Positions 1 to 8,337 are shown, numbered from the stretch's first letter. The stretch is DNA of 64,000 nucleotides from Pseudomonas brassicacearum subsp. brassicacearum (GCF_008801605.1 NZ_VZPJ01000001.1:1054001-1118000); one strand, 5' to 3'. Program-made: numbers and translations. Notes: generated by a model not told the origin, from the letters alone.

Positions 1-1041
1 GCAACAGTGGTGGCCGTTTCTTGCGATCTATGCCCTCAGCAAACTGCAGATGGACTGCAATGGCCTGGTATTACTGGACAGGTAACTCGTGCAAGTGCCG
101 ATGACATCATGAGGAATGATAAAACCGTCTTTCTCAATGACAAATTTCTCGAGCGCTATGAACAAAACAGCTTGTACGAAAGCACTCCTGTAGATATGTA
201 TAACGGATGGAACTGCAGCCCCTCCTATCTGGGACAGTGGTCGTTCACTGGTTGCCGGCGAGTAGGTAGAAACTTAATCCGAGTAGAACTGAGAGATCTC
301 TACAAGGGTGTTACAGATCGGGAAACCATACACGCTCATACACACGCAATGGATCCAGTGCTCGTAAAACAGCAGGATCAGAATGAGGAACACATCGTTT
401 CCAAGGTTGATAGGTTCCTCAAACAGATTCTTTCGCTTGACGAAAACCTTTCTTTACTTGCAGCGGCTCTGGACATTGAAAAGCCAGTAGACGATCTGCT
501 CGGATTTTCACGGAAAGAGATAGCGGCCAATGGGTGGCTACATTACCCGCAGCTTTCCAAGCTCGCTCAGGTCGCCCCTTTGGAGATGACTCAGCAAGCC
601 TTTCTCGCACGATGCAAATCGATGCATGAAATTTGGCAGAAACTGCCCGACGGTTTTCTCAGAAAGATTTTAGAAAAAATGGGAGTTCCAAAGAAGGCAA
701 TCGCGACTCTGGGCAAATTGAAGCTCCTCCAATGCTTACTGAATCTCTTGACGAAATATAACGATAACTTCGAAGCGCCGGATGCACTTAAAAGCACCGA
801 CGAGCCAGAAGGTTGGAATGTGAAAAACAGCAACATCGCGATGTTGTTCGTCACCTACGACCTCCGTATTGCGGATGCTCACGACGCAGTAGACAAGATC
901 CAGAGGCTACAGGATCAAAACTTTGACACGGCTACATTGCACCAAGGTCATGGCCGGGCGCTGGATTTCGTAATGGATGGTGTTACCAAAGCATTCTCAG
1001 AAATTAATCGCCCATTGGGTGAAATTTTGGCGCGTGCATAA
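1..1041 (+). CDS. Unknown protein, 5' end cut by window edge
   Basis: The frame is open from base 1 to a stop at 1041, so the visible 344+ residues are the C-terminal part of a longer protein. I do not recognise the family. The middle is rich in predicted helix. The C-terminal segment, about 60 residues with a YDLRIADAHDA motif, reads like a conserved terminal domain. It points toward the late-gene methyltransferase and is transcribed against the phage late operon. Base composition is more AT-rich than the tail genes. Its place at the end of the phage, opposite the integrase, suggests cargo carried near the left attachment site, but it could belong to a neighbouring island. No function is assigned. 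Confidence 0.6.
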   Translation, partial: ATVVAVSCDLCPQQTADGLQWPGITGQVTRASADDIMRNDKTVFLNDKFLERYEQNSLYESTPVDMYNGWNCSPSYLGQWSFTGCRRVGRNLIRVELRDLYKGVTDRETIHAHTHAMDPVLVKQQDQNEEHIVSKVDRFLKQILSLDENLSLLAAALDIEKPVDDLLGFSRKEIAANGWLHYPQLSKLAQVAPLEMTQQAFLARCKSMHEIWQKLPDGFLRKILEKMGVPKKAIATLGKLKLLQCLLNLLTKYNDNFEAPDALKSTDEPEGWNVKNSNIAMLFVTYDLRIADAHDAVDKIQRLQDQNFDTATLHQGHGRALDFVMDGVTKAFSEINRPLGEILARA

Positions 1042-1075
1042 CTTATTACATCTGTTCAGTCGCCTATCCCAAAAG

Positions 1076-1103
1076 AAACGGCAGCAACTATGCCCTGCCG
1101 TTT
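1076..1103 (-). terminator. Hairpin at the end of the phage late operon
   Basis: Perfect 9-bp inverted repeat AAACGGCAG / CTGCCGTTT with a 10-nt loop lies between two convergent genes. Read on the minus strand the stem is followed by TCTTTT, so it suits termination of the late operon after the methyltransferase. It may also act on the plus-strand gene. Confidence 0.65.
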
Positions 1104-1111
1104 AGGACGTA

Positions 1112-1906
1112 TCAGAAAAGGCCGCCGAAGTCGTCGGGCTGCCAGTTCATAATTAGCAATTCACCGCTCACCTCGGCCTTCCCCAATCGTTGGTTGGCTG
1201 TGGTGTAGCGGATGTCCAACGTCTCGAAGTGGAACCCCCCGAACACACGACGGATGTCCGGATGATCGTTGATGCTGACCATCACCTTACCCTTGCAGCG
1301 GCGCATGAAGTCGGCCATCCGCTCGTAGTTCTCGAACGGAAAGTCCACGCCGTAGCCGGCGGTCTGCCAGTAAGGCGGGTCCATGTAGTGGAAGGTATGG
1401 GGGCGGTCATAGCGTTCAGCGCATTCAAGCCAGGGAAGATTTTCGACATAGGTGCCGGACAGGCGCTGCCAGGCAGCGGACAGGTTTTCCTCGATCCGCA
1501 GCAGGTTGATCGCCGGGCCAGTCGTGGCGGTACCGAACGTCTGCCCGGTGACCTTGCCGGCGAAGGCATGGTGCTGCAGGTAAAAAAAACGGGCGGCGCG
1601 CTGGATGTCGGTGAGGGTTTCGGGGCGGGTCATCTTCTGCCACTCGAACACCTGGCGGGAGCTGAGCGCCCACTTGAATTGACGCACGAATTCTTCCAGA
1701 TGGTTCTGCACGACGCGGTACAGCGTGACCAGGTCGCCGTTGATGTCGTTGAGGACTTCAACCGGTGCTGCCTGGGGCCGCATGAAGTACAGCGCGGCAC
1801 CGCCGGCAAAGACTTCGACGTAGCATTCGTGCGGAGGGAAGAGCGGGATGAGGCGGTCGGCTAGGCGGCGTTTGCCGCCCATCCAAGGGATGATGGGTGT
1901 AGACAT
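1112..1906 (-). CDS. Phage DNA adenine-N6 methyltransferase (Dam/D12 class)
   Basis: A 264-residue enzyme that transfers a methyl group from S-adenosylmethionine to adenine N6 in DNA. The N-terminal PWMGGKRRL segment is the SAM-binding motif of D12-class enzymes, followed by VEVFAGGAA, and DPPY (in YMDPPYW, about residue 175) is the catalytic motif. I prefer the ATG at 1906. The upstream TTG at 1915 would leave only 2 nt after the AAAGG ribosome site, whereas the ATG has 11. It is the last gene of the late strand, beyond the spanins. A LexA-type box lies 18-33 nt upstream of the ATG, so it may be induced directly by DNA damage as well as by late read-through. Likely roles are protection of phage DNA from host restriction or epigenetic control. 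The target sequence cannot be told from the protein. Confidence 0.92.
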   Translation of the reverse strand: MSTPIIPWMGGKRRLADRLIPLFPPHECYVEVFAGGAALYFMRPQAAPVEVLNDINGDLVTLYRVVQNHLEEFVRQFKWALSSRQVFEWQKMTRPETLTDIQRAARFFYLQHHAFAGKVTGQTFGTATTGPAINLLRIEENLSAAWQRLSGTYVENLPWLECAERYDRPHTFHYMDPPYWQTAGYGVDFPFENYERMADFMRRCKGKVMVSINDHPDIRRVFGGFHFETLDIRYTTANQRLGKAEVSGELLIMNWQPDDFGGLF

Positions 1907-1923
1907 AGAGAGCAAGACCTTTA

Positions 1924-1939
1924 CTGTATGGATAAACAG
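1924..1939 (-). promoter_or_regulatory. Candidate LexA (SOS) box upstream of the adenine methyltransferase
   Basis: CTGTATGGATAAACAG fits CTGT-N8-ACAG exactly and is AT-rich in the centre, as in gammaproteobacterial LexA boxes. It ends 18 nt before the ATG of the methyltransferase. A clear -35 box is not visible, so the promoter itself is inferred. Confidence 0.6.
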
Positions 1940-2055
1940 GTGCTAGGCTCGCCGCGCTTTGTGCACGGAGCAGGAGCCTTGGCTGGACTTGCAGGGACAT
2001 CTGCAGGGACGGCGGCCGGATCGGATGTTGGCGCATCCGCCCCGGTCGCTCCTTT

Positions 2056-2598
2056 TCACTTCGGTGTTGAAACTTCTTTGGCGTAGGCCTGGCAGGCTGC
2101 CAGGGCTATCAGCCCCCGGTCGCCGGCATCGGTGATGCTGATAATTCGTTGAGCATGCGCCGGGTCAAGTCGGGCACGTGTGGCTCCATGAACCACGCCG
2201 CCGGCGCTGGTGGTGGCTGGCACTGCACAGCCGTTGGTGGAATCGGTGGCGTCGAGTAGGACTGACAGCCGGACATCAGCAGTAGCGAGGCGATCACGCA
2301 GGCGATCCTGATCACGTTGGGCATCGGTTAGGGCTCGATAGTGGGTTTGGTCTTTGGCGGCCAGTCGCTGTTCCAGGGCCAGGCGCTTGTCCTGCTCGGT
2401 ACGCTGCAGCGCGGCCGAGGCCAGGGTGATTTGGTTGAGGGTCTCGGTGTGGAGCCGGGCTTGTTTTTCCAACTGCTGACCATATCGCCAGCCCTGAACC
2501 GTCCAGGCGATGGCCGCCGAAGCGGCGACCAAAGCGCACAGTAAAAGCCCGGCGACCAGCACGCGGTATTGCAGCGGGATCAGGTCGACGAGACGCAT
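2056..2598 (-). CDS. Rz-like inner-membrane spanin (DUF2514-type)
   Basis: A 180-residue protein with one N-terminal membrane segment (about residues 10-32, VLVAGLLLCALVAASAAIAW) followed by a long charged coiled-coil region rich in Gln, Lys, Arg and Glu, the layout of an i-spanin anchored in the inner membrane with its body in the periplasm. The ATG at 2598 has GAGG 8 nt upstream. The 8 extra upstream codons of the frame lie within the endolysin gene and lack a ribosome site of their own. It overlaps the endolysin stop and contains the o-spanin gene in another frame. With that lipoprotein it should fuse the two membranes as the last step of lysis. Confidence 0.85.
   Translation of the reverse strand: MRLVDLIPLQYRVLVAGLLLCALVAASAAIAWTVQGWRYGQQLEKQARLHTETLNQITLASAALQRTEQDKRLALEQRLAAKDQTHYRALTDAQRDQDRLRDRLATADVRLSVLLDATDSTNGCAVPATTSAGGVVHGATRARLDPAHAQRIISITDAGDRGLIALAACQAYAKEVSTPK
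2109..2324 (-). CDS. Rz1-like outer-membrane lipoprotein spanin, nested in the Rz gene
   Basis: A 71-residue product read entirely inside the i-spanin gene in a different frame. It begins with a signal peptide ending in the lipobox LLMSGC (Cys about residue 19). The mature part is short and proline-rich (PPIPPTAVQCQPPPAPAA), the hallmark of Rz1 proteins. The start ATG at 2324 precedes IRIACVIASLLL. Lipid attachment would place it in the outer membrane, facing the i-spanin across the periplasm. Nested Rz/Rz1 pairs are well known from lambda-like phages. The matching lipobox and proline content make a chance frame unlikely. Confidence 0.85.
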   Translation of the reverse strand: MPNVIRIACVIASLLLMSGCQSYSTPPIPPTAVQCQPPPAPAAWFMEPHVPDLTRRMLNELSASPMPATGG

Positions 2599-3143
2599 AA
2601 CACCGCCCTCGCCCGCTCCCACAGCTGCAGGCGATCCTGCAGGCCATTGAGCCCGCCGTTGATTTTCCGGGTGATCATTTCGAACTCATCACGATCAGCC
2701 AGCACGTTCAGTTCCCTGACCCACCAGAACCATGCAGCCGACTCGGCCGCCCATTGGGGCAGTTCCAGCAGTTCGGGCGTGCGCAACAAACGCTCGTCAC
2801 TGAACAGCGCCAAGCTGCAGCGTAGGTAGTTGTGGGCACCGGTAATCTGGATCAAGCCGCGACCGCGATAGCGCTGGCCATCTCCGTCGGGCTCGGGGGT
2901 GTTGCCGAGTTTCGAAGCCAGCGAACCGGTGTCGTATTTGCTGAGGTACTGATCGCCGCCCAGCTCCCGCACGTACTGCAGTTGGCCGGACTCATGCCCA
3001 ACCTGGGCCAGGAATGCCGCCTGCCGCTTGGGCGTATCGATCTGTCGGTGTGCCATGGCGGCGTTCAGGGCCGATACAAAAACGCCCGCTTGGCGGCGGG
3101 CGTTGGGCATGATGCGCTGTAGTTGCTGCTCAGTGAGTGGCAT
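2580..3143 (-). CDS. Phage endolysin, glycoside hydrolase family 19 (lysozyme/chitinase fold)
   Basis: A 187-residue muramidase-type enzyme that cuts the peptidoglycan glycan chain at the end of infection. It has the GH19 pattern: the HESG motif with catalytic Glu about residue 51, and YRGRGLIQITGAHNY about 95-109, which shapes the active site. There is no signal peptide, so export should depend on the holin, which is encoded 21 kb away at the other end of the late unit (24276). It is followed by the overlapping spanin genes. A GGAG ribosome site lies directly after a hairpin with a run of eight T residues. Confidence 0.92.
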   Translation of the reverse strand: MPLTEQQLQRIMPNARRQAGVFVSALNAAMAHRQIDTPKRQAAFLAQVGHESGQLQYVRELGGDQYLSKYDTGSLASKLGNTPEPDGDGQRYRGRGLIQITGAHNYLRCSLALFSDERLLRTPELLELPQWAAESAAWFWWVRELNVLADRDEFEMITRKINGGLNGLQDRLQLWERARAVLCVSST

Positions 3144-3153
3144 GGGGGCTCCA

Positions 3154-3179
3154 AAAAAAATCCCGCTCGATGGCGGGTT
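3154..3179 (-). terminator. Hairpin with T-run just upstream of the endolysin
   Basis: On the minus strand a short stem (CCCGC / GCGGG) is followed by a run of eight T residues and then directly by the GGAG ribosome site of the endolysin. It is one of six similar hairpin-plus-ribosome-site units in the late operon. Confidence 0.55.
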
Positions 3180-3211
3180 GCGGTTGTGTTTGAGGGTGCT
3201 GCTGAGTGCGC

Positions 3212-4258
3212 TTAAAGCTGGACGACCTTGACCGGCTTGGCTTCCTTCTTCTTTTTCTTACCCTTGGCGTTGGCCTTGCCCTTCTTGCCGCCATTGCACT
3301 CGACGGCGGTGGTCCAGCCACTGGAGGTAAACAATTGCTCCACCGCCTCAGCCAGGTATTCACCATCAAGCCCGGGCTTGATCCCCTGGACAATGATGGA
3401 TCGTTCGGCAAACACATCAGTGCGCCCTGCCATTTCCAGACGGACCCCGGCACTGCTGCGATTGAAGGCGGCCAAGCGCGCCTTGGCGGCCTGCTCGGCG
3501 GCTGACTTGTTGGGGTAGATATGCCGGTCGGTATGGACCGCTGGCAGGCCGTTCGGCAGATCATCGTTGTCCAGCTCGACCACCTTCAGGGCTCCGGACT
3601 TTTTGTCTTGGTGCTTGGTGCGTACGGCCTTTTGCGTATTGCGGTCGCCGAGACGGAATTGATAACGGCTCAGATCAGAGCGCCTCAGAACCACAGGGCT
3701 CAGGTTCTTGCCGCTCGCGGTCTGGCCGCCCTGCCGAGGCATGACCAACAGCTTGCCGTCTGCCAACTTGGCCGTGCAGTCATATTGCTTGGCAAGGCGG
3801 GTGATGAAGTTGTAATCCGACTCGTTGAGCTGGTCGACTCGAGGCACCTTGGTTTGCACCGGGCACACCGGCTGCCAACCATTGCGGGCTGCCACGTCGC
3901 GGACAATCTGCTGCAGGGGCACGTTTTCCCAAGACCAACTTCGCACGGTCTTGCCGCTGCCGCGCATGTCACTGGCTTTACCTCGAATCACCAACGTATC
4001 AGGCGGCCCCGACAACTCGATCTCGTCGACGGTGTAGCGCCCCAGACGGGTCAGGGCCTGGCCGGTATATCCCAGGTACACCTCGATACCCGCCCCACGC
4101 GAGGGCAGCGCAACTGCTTGATCACGATCATCGATCCGCAACTCAAAATCGTCCGACTCCATGCCGGGTTTGTCTGAGGTGCGCAGACTCAGTAGACGGT
4201 CATTAATCAGCGTGGTGATGTCCTTGCCGTCCGCGATGATGCGAAACGTAGGTTGCAT
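3212..4258 (-). CDS. D: Tail/baseplate hub protein, P2 gpD (late control D) family
   Basis: A 348-residue protein of the gpD family, structurally related to T4 gp27 and VgrG, which forms the hub of the baseplate that holds the gpV spike. The N-terminal FRIIADGKDITTLINDRLLSL and the internal SDYNFITRLAKQYDCTAKL segments are typical. The C-terminus is strongly basic (KKGKANAKGKKKKKEAKPVKVVQL split by few acids), which is longer and more lysine-rich than expected and may contact DNA or the tape measure. It is the last tail gene on the strand, downstream of X and a small membrane-protein gene. Confidence 0.93.
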   Translation of the reverse strand: MQPTFRIIADGKDITTLINDRLLSLRTSDKPGMESDDFELRIDDRDQAVALPSRGAGIEVYLGYTGQALTRLGRYTVDEIELSGPPDTLVIRGKASDMRGSGKTVRSWSWENVPLQQIVRDVAARNGWQPVCPVQTKVPRVDQLNESDYNFITRLAKQYDCTAKLADGKLLVMPRQGGQTASGKNLSPVVLRRSDLSRYQFRLGDRNTQKAVRTKHQDKKSGALKVVELDNDDLPNGLPAVHTDRHIYPNKSAAEQAAKARLAAFNRSSAGVRLEMAGRTDVFAERSIIVQGIKPGLDGEYLAEAVEQLFTSSGWTTAVECNGGKKGKANAKGKKKKKEAKPVKVVQL

Positions 4259-4280
4259 GGTCGAACTCCAGAAATGTAAA

Positions 4281-4299
4281 AGCCCGCACTAGGCGGGCT
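4281..4299 (-). terminator. Hairpin upstream of the gpD gene
   Basis: Stem AGCCCGC / GCGGGCT with a 5-nt loop. On the minus strand it is followed by TTTT, then CATTTCTGGAG, the ribosome site of gpD. It also closes off the zinc-ribbon gene upstream. The same CATTTCTGGAG context recurs at 14900 and 18010. Confidence 0.55.
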
Positions 4300-4331
4300 C
4301 AGGTAATTAACGCTGGACGAGTACAGAAATG

Positions 4332-4655
4332 TTAGGGAATATCGATCAGGCTCAAGCGGTCTTCGTGGACATGCATACAACTGCCGCAAACAGGACACGC
4401 GATAACATCCTGCTTGGGGTCGATATGCAAAGCCTTGGTGCAGGCAGGACAGTTGCCATGGGTCAACGTCTCGCGAAAACCAAAGGTCTTCCACAAAACA
4501 ATGACCATCACTCCGAAGGCTAAAAACCAGCCTAATACTGGAATGAAAGCCAGAAGGACCGCACCAATGGTCCCAAAAAGGATCCAGTTAATACGGTGAT
4601 TAAGTTCGCGCCACCAGGTCCGTTTTACCTTCCTTAGTTCCGTGTATCGCTCCAT
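4332..4655 (-). CDS. Small membrane protein with C-terminal zinc ribbon
   Basis: A 107-residue protein. The basic N-terminus is followed by one hydrophobic hairpin or long membrane segment (about residues 23-55, WILFGTIGAVLLAFIPVLGW and on) and a C-terminal CPAC...CPVCG zinc ribbon. The ATG at 4655 has GAGGGA 7-8 nt upstream. The frame extends further up without a ribosome site. It interrupts the P2-like tail gene order between X and D and is more AT-rich than its neighbours, and a hairpin lies directly downstream. This layout suggests an added gene (moron) rather than a tail component. Function unknown. A membrane position fits a role in changing the host surface or blocking superinfection, which is speculation. 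Confidence 0.7.
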   Translation of the reverse strand: MERYTELRKVKRTWWRELNHRINWILFGTIGAVLLAFIPVLGWFLAFGVMVIVLWKTFGFRETLTHGNCPACTKALHIDPKQDVIACPVCGSCMHVHEDRLSLIDIP

Positions 4656-4721
4656 ATGTCTTCCCTCGACAGTAAAAATGGGGCAATGGTATCGGCCCAC
4701 TCGACATCAGGCAATATGCCA

Positions 4722-4928
4722 TCAATCCCACAACTGAACGTCCTCCAGCGTCTGCGCCGGCAGATCCGGCAGCACGATGATCACCCCAGCGCGAAATGGC
4801 TGAGGCTCATCGGCCAGGCCTTGATTGGCGGCAAGCACGGCCTCCACCGTGCCATTCAGATGGCCGTAATAGTGATGACAGACGGTGTCCAGCAGATCCC
4901 CGTCAGACGTTCTGCAGGTCGTCGCCAT
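4722..4928 (-). CDS. X: Tail protein X (P2 gpX family)
   Basis: A 68-residue protein. GpX proteins are short LysM-like tail components needed for P2 tail assembly. The typical features are the N-terminal T-x-DGDxLDxVCxxYYG segment and the FRAGVIIVLPDL segment. It overlaps the 3' end of the U gene by about 26 nt in another frame, which implies translational coupling. Confidence 0.88.
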   Translation of the reverse strand: MATTCRTSDGDLLDTVCHHYYGHLNGTVEAVLAANQGLADEPQPFRAGVIIVLPDLPAQTLEDVQLWD

Positions 4929-5748
4929 AACTCACAAACTCCAGTGAAAAGGATTGCTTACGCGGAATACCACCCGCGAGCAGGTTGCTTTGCTCTTCCT
5001 CGATGTTGAGCAGGCACCAGGTGCCGAGCACTTCGCCGTAGCCAGTGGTTAGGTTCACCGGCTGCAGACGTCGCCCAATGGTGCGCAAGGTGTCCAGCTG
5101 TTTGAGCCCACCTTTGAAGCCCGGAAAAATCACGCCCTTTAGGCTGATCTTGTCCTCTCCTTGGCCGACCGCCTGCTGGGCGATGCTGCGTGTCAGCCGT
5201 TCCTGGCCTGCCCAACGAAACGACGTCTGCCGACGTAGTTCCTCGAAAGCCGCCGTATCCAGGTTGAAGTAGTACGGCTGCGCGTTCGGCTCCAGGGGCT
5301 GCATGATCAGCAGGTGCGGGAACGGCTTCACCGCCTCGGCCGCTGGTGTCAGCTGAGGAGCAAATGAACCGGTGGGCATGATGTTGCTCAGTGATGGGCT
5401 CACCTGGCCGGCAATGCGATTAATCGCGGCCCCCGCCTTGCCTGCCTGTTCCTTGAGCGAACCCAGCCGCTCTTGGACTTGGCCGGCGGCGGTGACGGCT
5501 TGGTTGTACTTCGCCGCCACCTGGCCCACGGTGGACTGCGCCGCGTTGATTGCCCGCATGGTCCGTTGCACCTTGGCGCCGATGGCAGGCCCAATGAAGG
5601 GCACCCCCTCCAGCTCCGAGGCGGCGCCCGTCATGTCGCTGATTGCACCATTGAGCGGGCCCAGCATGCCGTCGAGACTGGTACGGCCAGCCTCCCCCGC
5701 TGCAAGCAGTGATTTGAACACCGATTGCAGTTGCTCCATGTAGGCCAT
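4903..5748 (-). CDS. U: Tail protein U (P2 gpU family) with an N-terminal helical extension
   Basis: A 281-residue protein. Residues from about 140 to the end match the gpU family (tail terminator/initiator of P2-like tails), with FPHLLIMQPLEPNAQPYYFN and LGTWCLLNIEEEQSN. The first 130 residues are Ala/Gln-rich helices without equivalent in the roughly 160-residue P2 protein, and could form a coiled coil with the tape measure encoded just upstream. Spacing to the tape measure stop is 9 nt. The fusion or extension is the only odd point. The family call is firm. Confidence 0.88.
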   Translation of the reverse strand: MAYMEQLQSVFKSLLAAGEAGRTSLDGMLGPLNGAISDMTGAASELEGVPFIGPAIGAKVQRTMRAINAAQSTVGQVAAKYNQAVTAAGQVQERLGSLKEQAGKAGAAINRIAGQVSPSLSNIMPTGSFAPQLTPAAEAVKPFPHLLIMQPLEPNAQPYYFNLDTAAFEELRRQTSFRWAGQERLTRSIAQQAVGQGEDKISLKGVIFPGFKGGLKQLDTLRTIGRRLQPVNLTTGYGEVLGTWCLLNIEEEQSNLLAGGIPRKQSFSLEFVSYGDDLQNV

Positions 5749-5757
5749 GGCACCTCC

Positions 5758-8337
5758 TTAAACGTGAGGGGAATCGAACAACTGACTCGACGCTTGGCGG
5801 GCGGCCACGTCCCGGGAGAATGACTCCATCAACTGGCGCAGATGCGGCTCCAGATCCCGGGCCAACTGCGCCGGGTCTTTTACATCGCCTTGCACGGTGA
5901 TGGACACTTGCGGCGAAAAGCTGAAAGCCTGCTCAACCTTGGGTGGCACCGACGGAGTTGGCTCAGCTGGTTTGGCAACTTCGGGAGGCTTGGCCTCCTC
6001 GGCCTTACCATCACTGCCAAACCAGGACTTACCCAAGAAGCCGCCGATACTTTCGCCACCCAGGCCGCCCAAAGCGGCACCAATTAAGCCCCCGATTGCA
6101 GTACCGATGACCGGCACCACCGAACCAATAGCGGCACCTGCTGCGCCGCCGGCCAGTGCGCCCGCCAAACCACCAGCGGCACCGCCATAACCCTCGGCTT
6201 TTTCGTCTTGGGTCGTGGCGTTGAGCGCGGTATCCAAGACCCCCACCCCTGCATCAAGTACGTTACCGCCGGGGATACGTTTGGTGGCTCGGGTGACGCC
6301 CCTGATCGACTGAACCGCACGGCCGAGCGAGCCACCGGACGCTGCCTCCGCCGCAGCAGCCATAGGCGCAGCAGCCAACAGCCCCACCTTTGGCATGACA
6401 GACATAGCGGCAGGGGGTGACACGGCCGGAGGACTGGGCACCCGGGCGGCTAATCGCCGACGCGGGGTGGTCCCAATACCGGTACGGCGACCTCGTCGGC
6501 CACGCTGACGCCTGCCGGAACCGCCGCCAGGATCTGCACCTGGACCAGAACCAGCCCGGCCTATTGCATCAGCGTTGACGACAAACACACGTTGCGGCTC
6601 ATTGCTGCTCCCTGCTGCAGGATCGTTGCCGGCCCCCATCAACTTACCGAGGACTCCCAGCCCCTTATCCACCGTCTTGATACCGGTTTTAGGAGCCTTG
6701 GCGACGGCGTCACCCAGGGCGCCCGCGCCTCGTTCCATCGCCCGGCCGCGACTGATGTTGTACAGACCTTTACCGATCTTGACCGCGCTGGCGGCGGTCT
6801 TGAGTGCCAGCAGGCCAGCGGTGATGCCAGCGATCCCAAGCACCACCGGTTGCGAGCCATCCGAAAGCTTGGTCAGCCCACGCACAATTGAAGTCAGGCC
6901 CTGGGCGACCGCGTCGGTCGCCGGGCGGATGGCGTCCCCCACGCTGCGCATGCCATCGCTAACCGCCTGGCCCAGCTCGTCCCACATCTGTTTCGACGTT
7001 TCGCGCCGCTCGGCCAGGTTCTTATCGAGGATCCCGCCAGAGGACTGCGAATCCTTTTTCAACTGCTCGTACAGCGACTTGTTTTGCGAGTAGGCCGTGA
7101 GCGCCGCCTTGACCTGCATGTCTGCGAACAGGTCACCGGTACGCAGGGATTTCTCCAGCGCATCGAGCGCCGCCTTGGCCTTCTCCGGATCCGTCTCTTT
7201 GCTGATCTTGGCCTGGGCCTCGGCCATCTTCGCGGCCTTCGCCGGGTCGGTGGCCTGGATGTATTTCATCGCCAGGGCGAAGCTGGATTCCAGGGTCGAC
7301 ATGCCCTTCTGGATGCCAGTGTTCAAGGAGGCTTGATAGTCGATACCGGCGTCCTTGTACGCCTTGACCACGTCGCCCGAACCGATTTTTTCCATCCAGT
7401 TCTTGAGGTTGTTGGCCGCTTCGTCCGAGCCCCCGGCCGTTTTCATCTGCACCTGGAGCATCGCGCCCAAGGAGCTGACCGCTTCCATGCCGGTGCTACC
7501 GTTTTTCTCCATGCTCGCCAACAGTTGAGGGAACCACCGGGCCATGTCGCTGGCCTCGAAGCTCCCCGCCTGTCCCTGATAGGCGATGGCCTCCAGGGCC
7601 TGCTGCATCACCTTCGGGTCGTTGATCTTGGCGTTCTGCTGCAGCGCCATGATCATGCTGGCCGTGTCGACGCCGGATGCGCCCTGGCCGATGGCAAACT
7701 TCGCGGCCGTCGGTGCGTAGGCCATGGCCTGCTTAAGGTCCATACCTGCACCGACCAGCTGATTCACCAGGTCCGCCACGTCGTTACGGGCCATACCCGT
7801 ATCGCGAGAGGTCTGGATTACTGTCTGACTAAGCTGTGTTTCTTGCGGCTTGTTGACCACATCCGCCTTGATCGCGATGTCACGGATGATCGCCTGATAA
7901 TCCGCGCTGACCTTGGTCGGAATCGCCGCCAGGCCTGTGGCTACGACACCCTGACCAATGCTCGACGTGAGTCCTTTCTTTCCGGCATCGAGCTGCTGGT
8001 GTCCCTTGAGCTGCAGATCGGCGGCTTTGGCTGCGCGGCCGAGGCGCTGGTACTCCTGCCCCAGCCTGCCTACCTCCACGCCCTGCTTGCGCAGGGCATC
8101 AAGGTTGCCGTTGAGTTTGCGCAACAGGCCATCGGCCGAAGCAGCGCCGCTATCGTGCGCCCGCTTCCATTCATCGCGCAGGCGGATGGTTTCGCCAATG
8201 GTGCTCTTGAGGACCTTGGCCTTGCTACCTTTGTCCTCCAGCTTTTTGATGTGGCCTTCGACCGTGCGAAAGGCAGACGCCATCGTCGAACTGACGGCGC
8301 CGCCAATCACCAGCGATAACGCCAGTTTGCTAGCCAT
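5758..8337 (-). CDS. T: Tail tape measure protein
   Basis: An 859-residue protein that sets tail length and enters the host envelope during DNA ejection. The N-terminal half holds the TP901-type core of tape measures (DYQAIIRDIAIKADVV, then LVNQLVGAGMDLKQAMAYAP). The middle has a membrane-like alanine/leucine region near residue 500. The C-terminal third has a Gly/Ala zipper stretch (about 725-775), expected to cross membranes. The ATG at 8337 has AAGGGG upstream. It follows the gpE/E' pair, which acts as its chaperone in P2-like phages. Confidence 0.95.
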   Translation of the reverse strand: MASKLALSLVIGGAVSSTMASAFRTVEGHIKKLEDKGSKAKVLKSTIGETIRLRDEWKRAHDSGAASADGLLRKLNGNLDALRKQGVEVGRLGQEYQRLGRAAKAADLQLKGHQQLDAGKKGLTSSIGQGVVATGLAAIPTKVSADYQAIIRDIAIKADVVNKPQETQLSQTVIQTSRDTGMARNDVADLVNQLVGAGMDLKQAMAYAPTAAKFAIGQGASGVDTASMIMALQQNAKINDPKVMQQALEAIAYQGQAGSFEASDMARWFPQLLASMEKNGSTGMEAVSSLGAMLQVQMKTAGGSDEAANNLKNWMEKIGSGDVVKAYKDAGIDYQASLNTGIQKGMSTLESSFALAMKYIQATDPAKAAKMAEAQAKISKETDPEKAKAALDALEKSLRTGDLFADMQVKAALTAYSQNKSLYEQLKKDSQSSGGILDKNLAERRETSKQMWDELGQAVSDGMRSVGDAIRPATDAVAQGLTSIVRGLTKLSDGSQPVVLGIAGITAGLLALKTAASAVKIGKGLYNISRGRAMERGAGALGDAVAKAPKTGIKTVDKGLGVLGKLMGAGNDPAAGSSNEPQRVFVVNADAIGRAGSGPGADPGGGSGRRQRGRRGRRTGIGTTPRRRLAARVPSPPAVSPPAAMSVMPKVGLLAAAPMAAAAEAASGGSLGRAVQSIRGVTRATKRIPGGNVLDAGVGVLDTALNATTQDEKAEGYGGAAGGLAGALAGGAAGAAIGSVVPVIGTAIGGLIGAALGGLGGESIGGFLGKSWFGSDGKAEEAKPPEVAKPAEPTPSVPPKVEQAFSFSPQVSITVQGDVKDPAQLARDLEPHLRQLMESFSRDVAARQASSQLFDSPHV

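Noticed and set aside
7084..8319. A 411-codon plus-strand frame opposite the tape measure gene
   Set aside because: Shadow of a long real gene; no ribosome site or recognisable motif.
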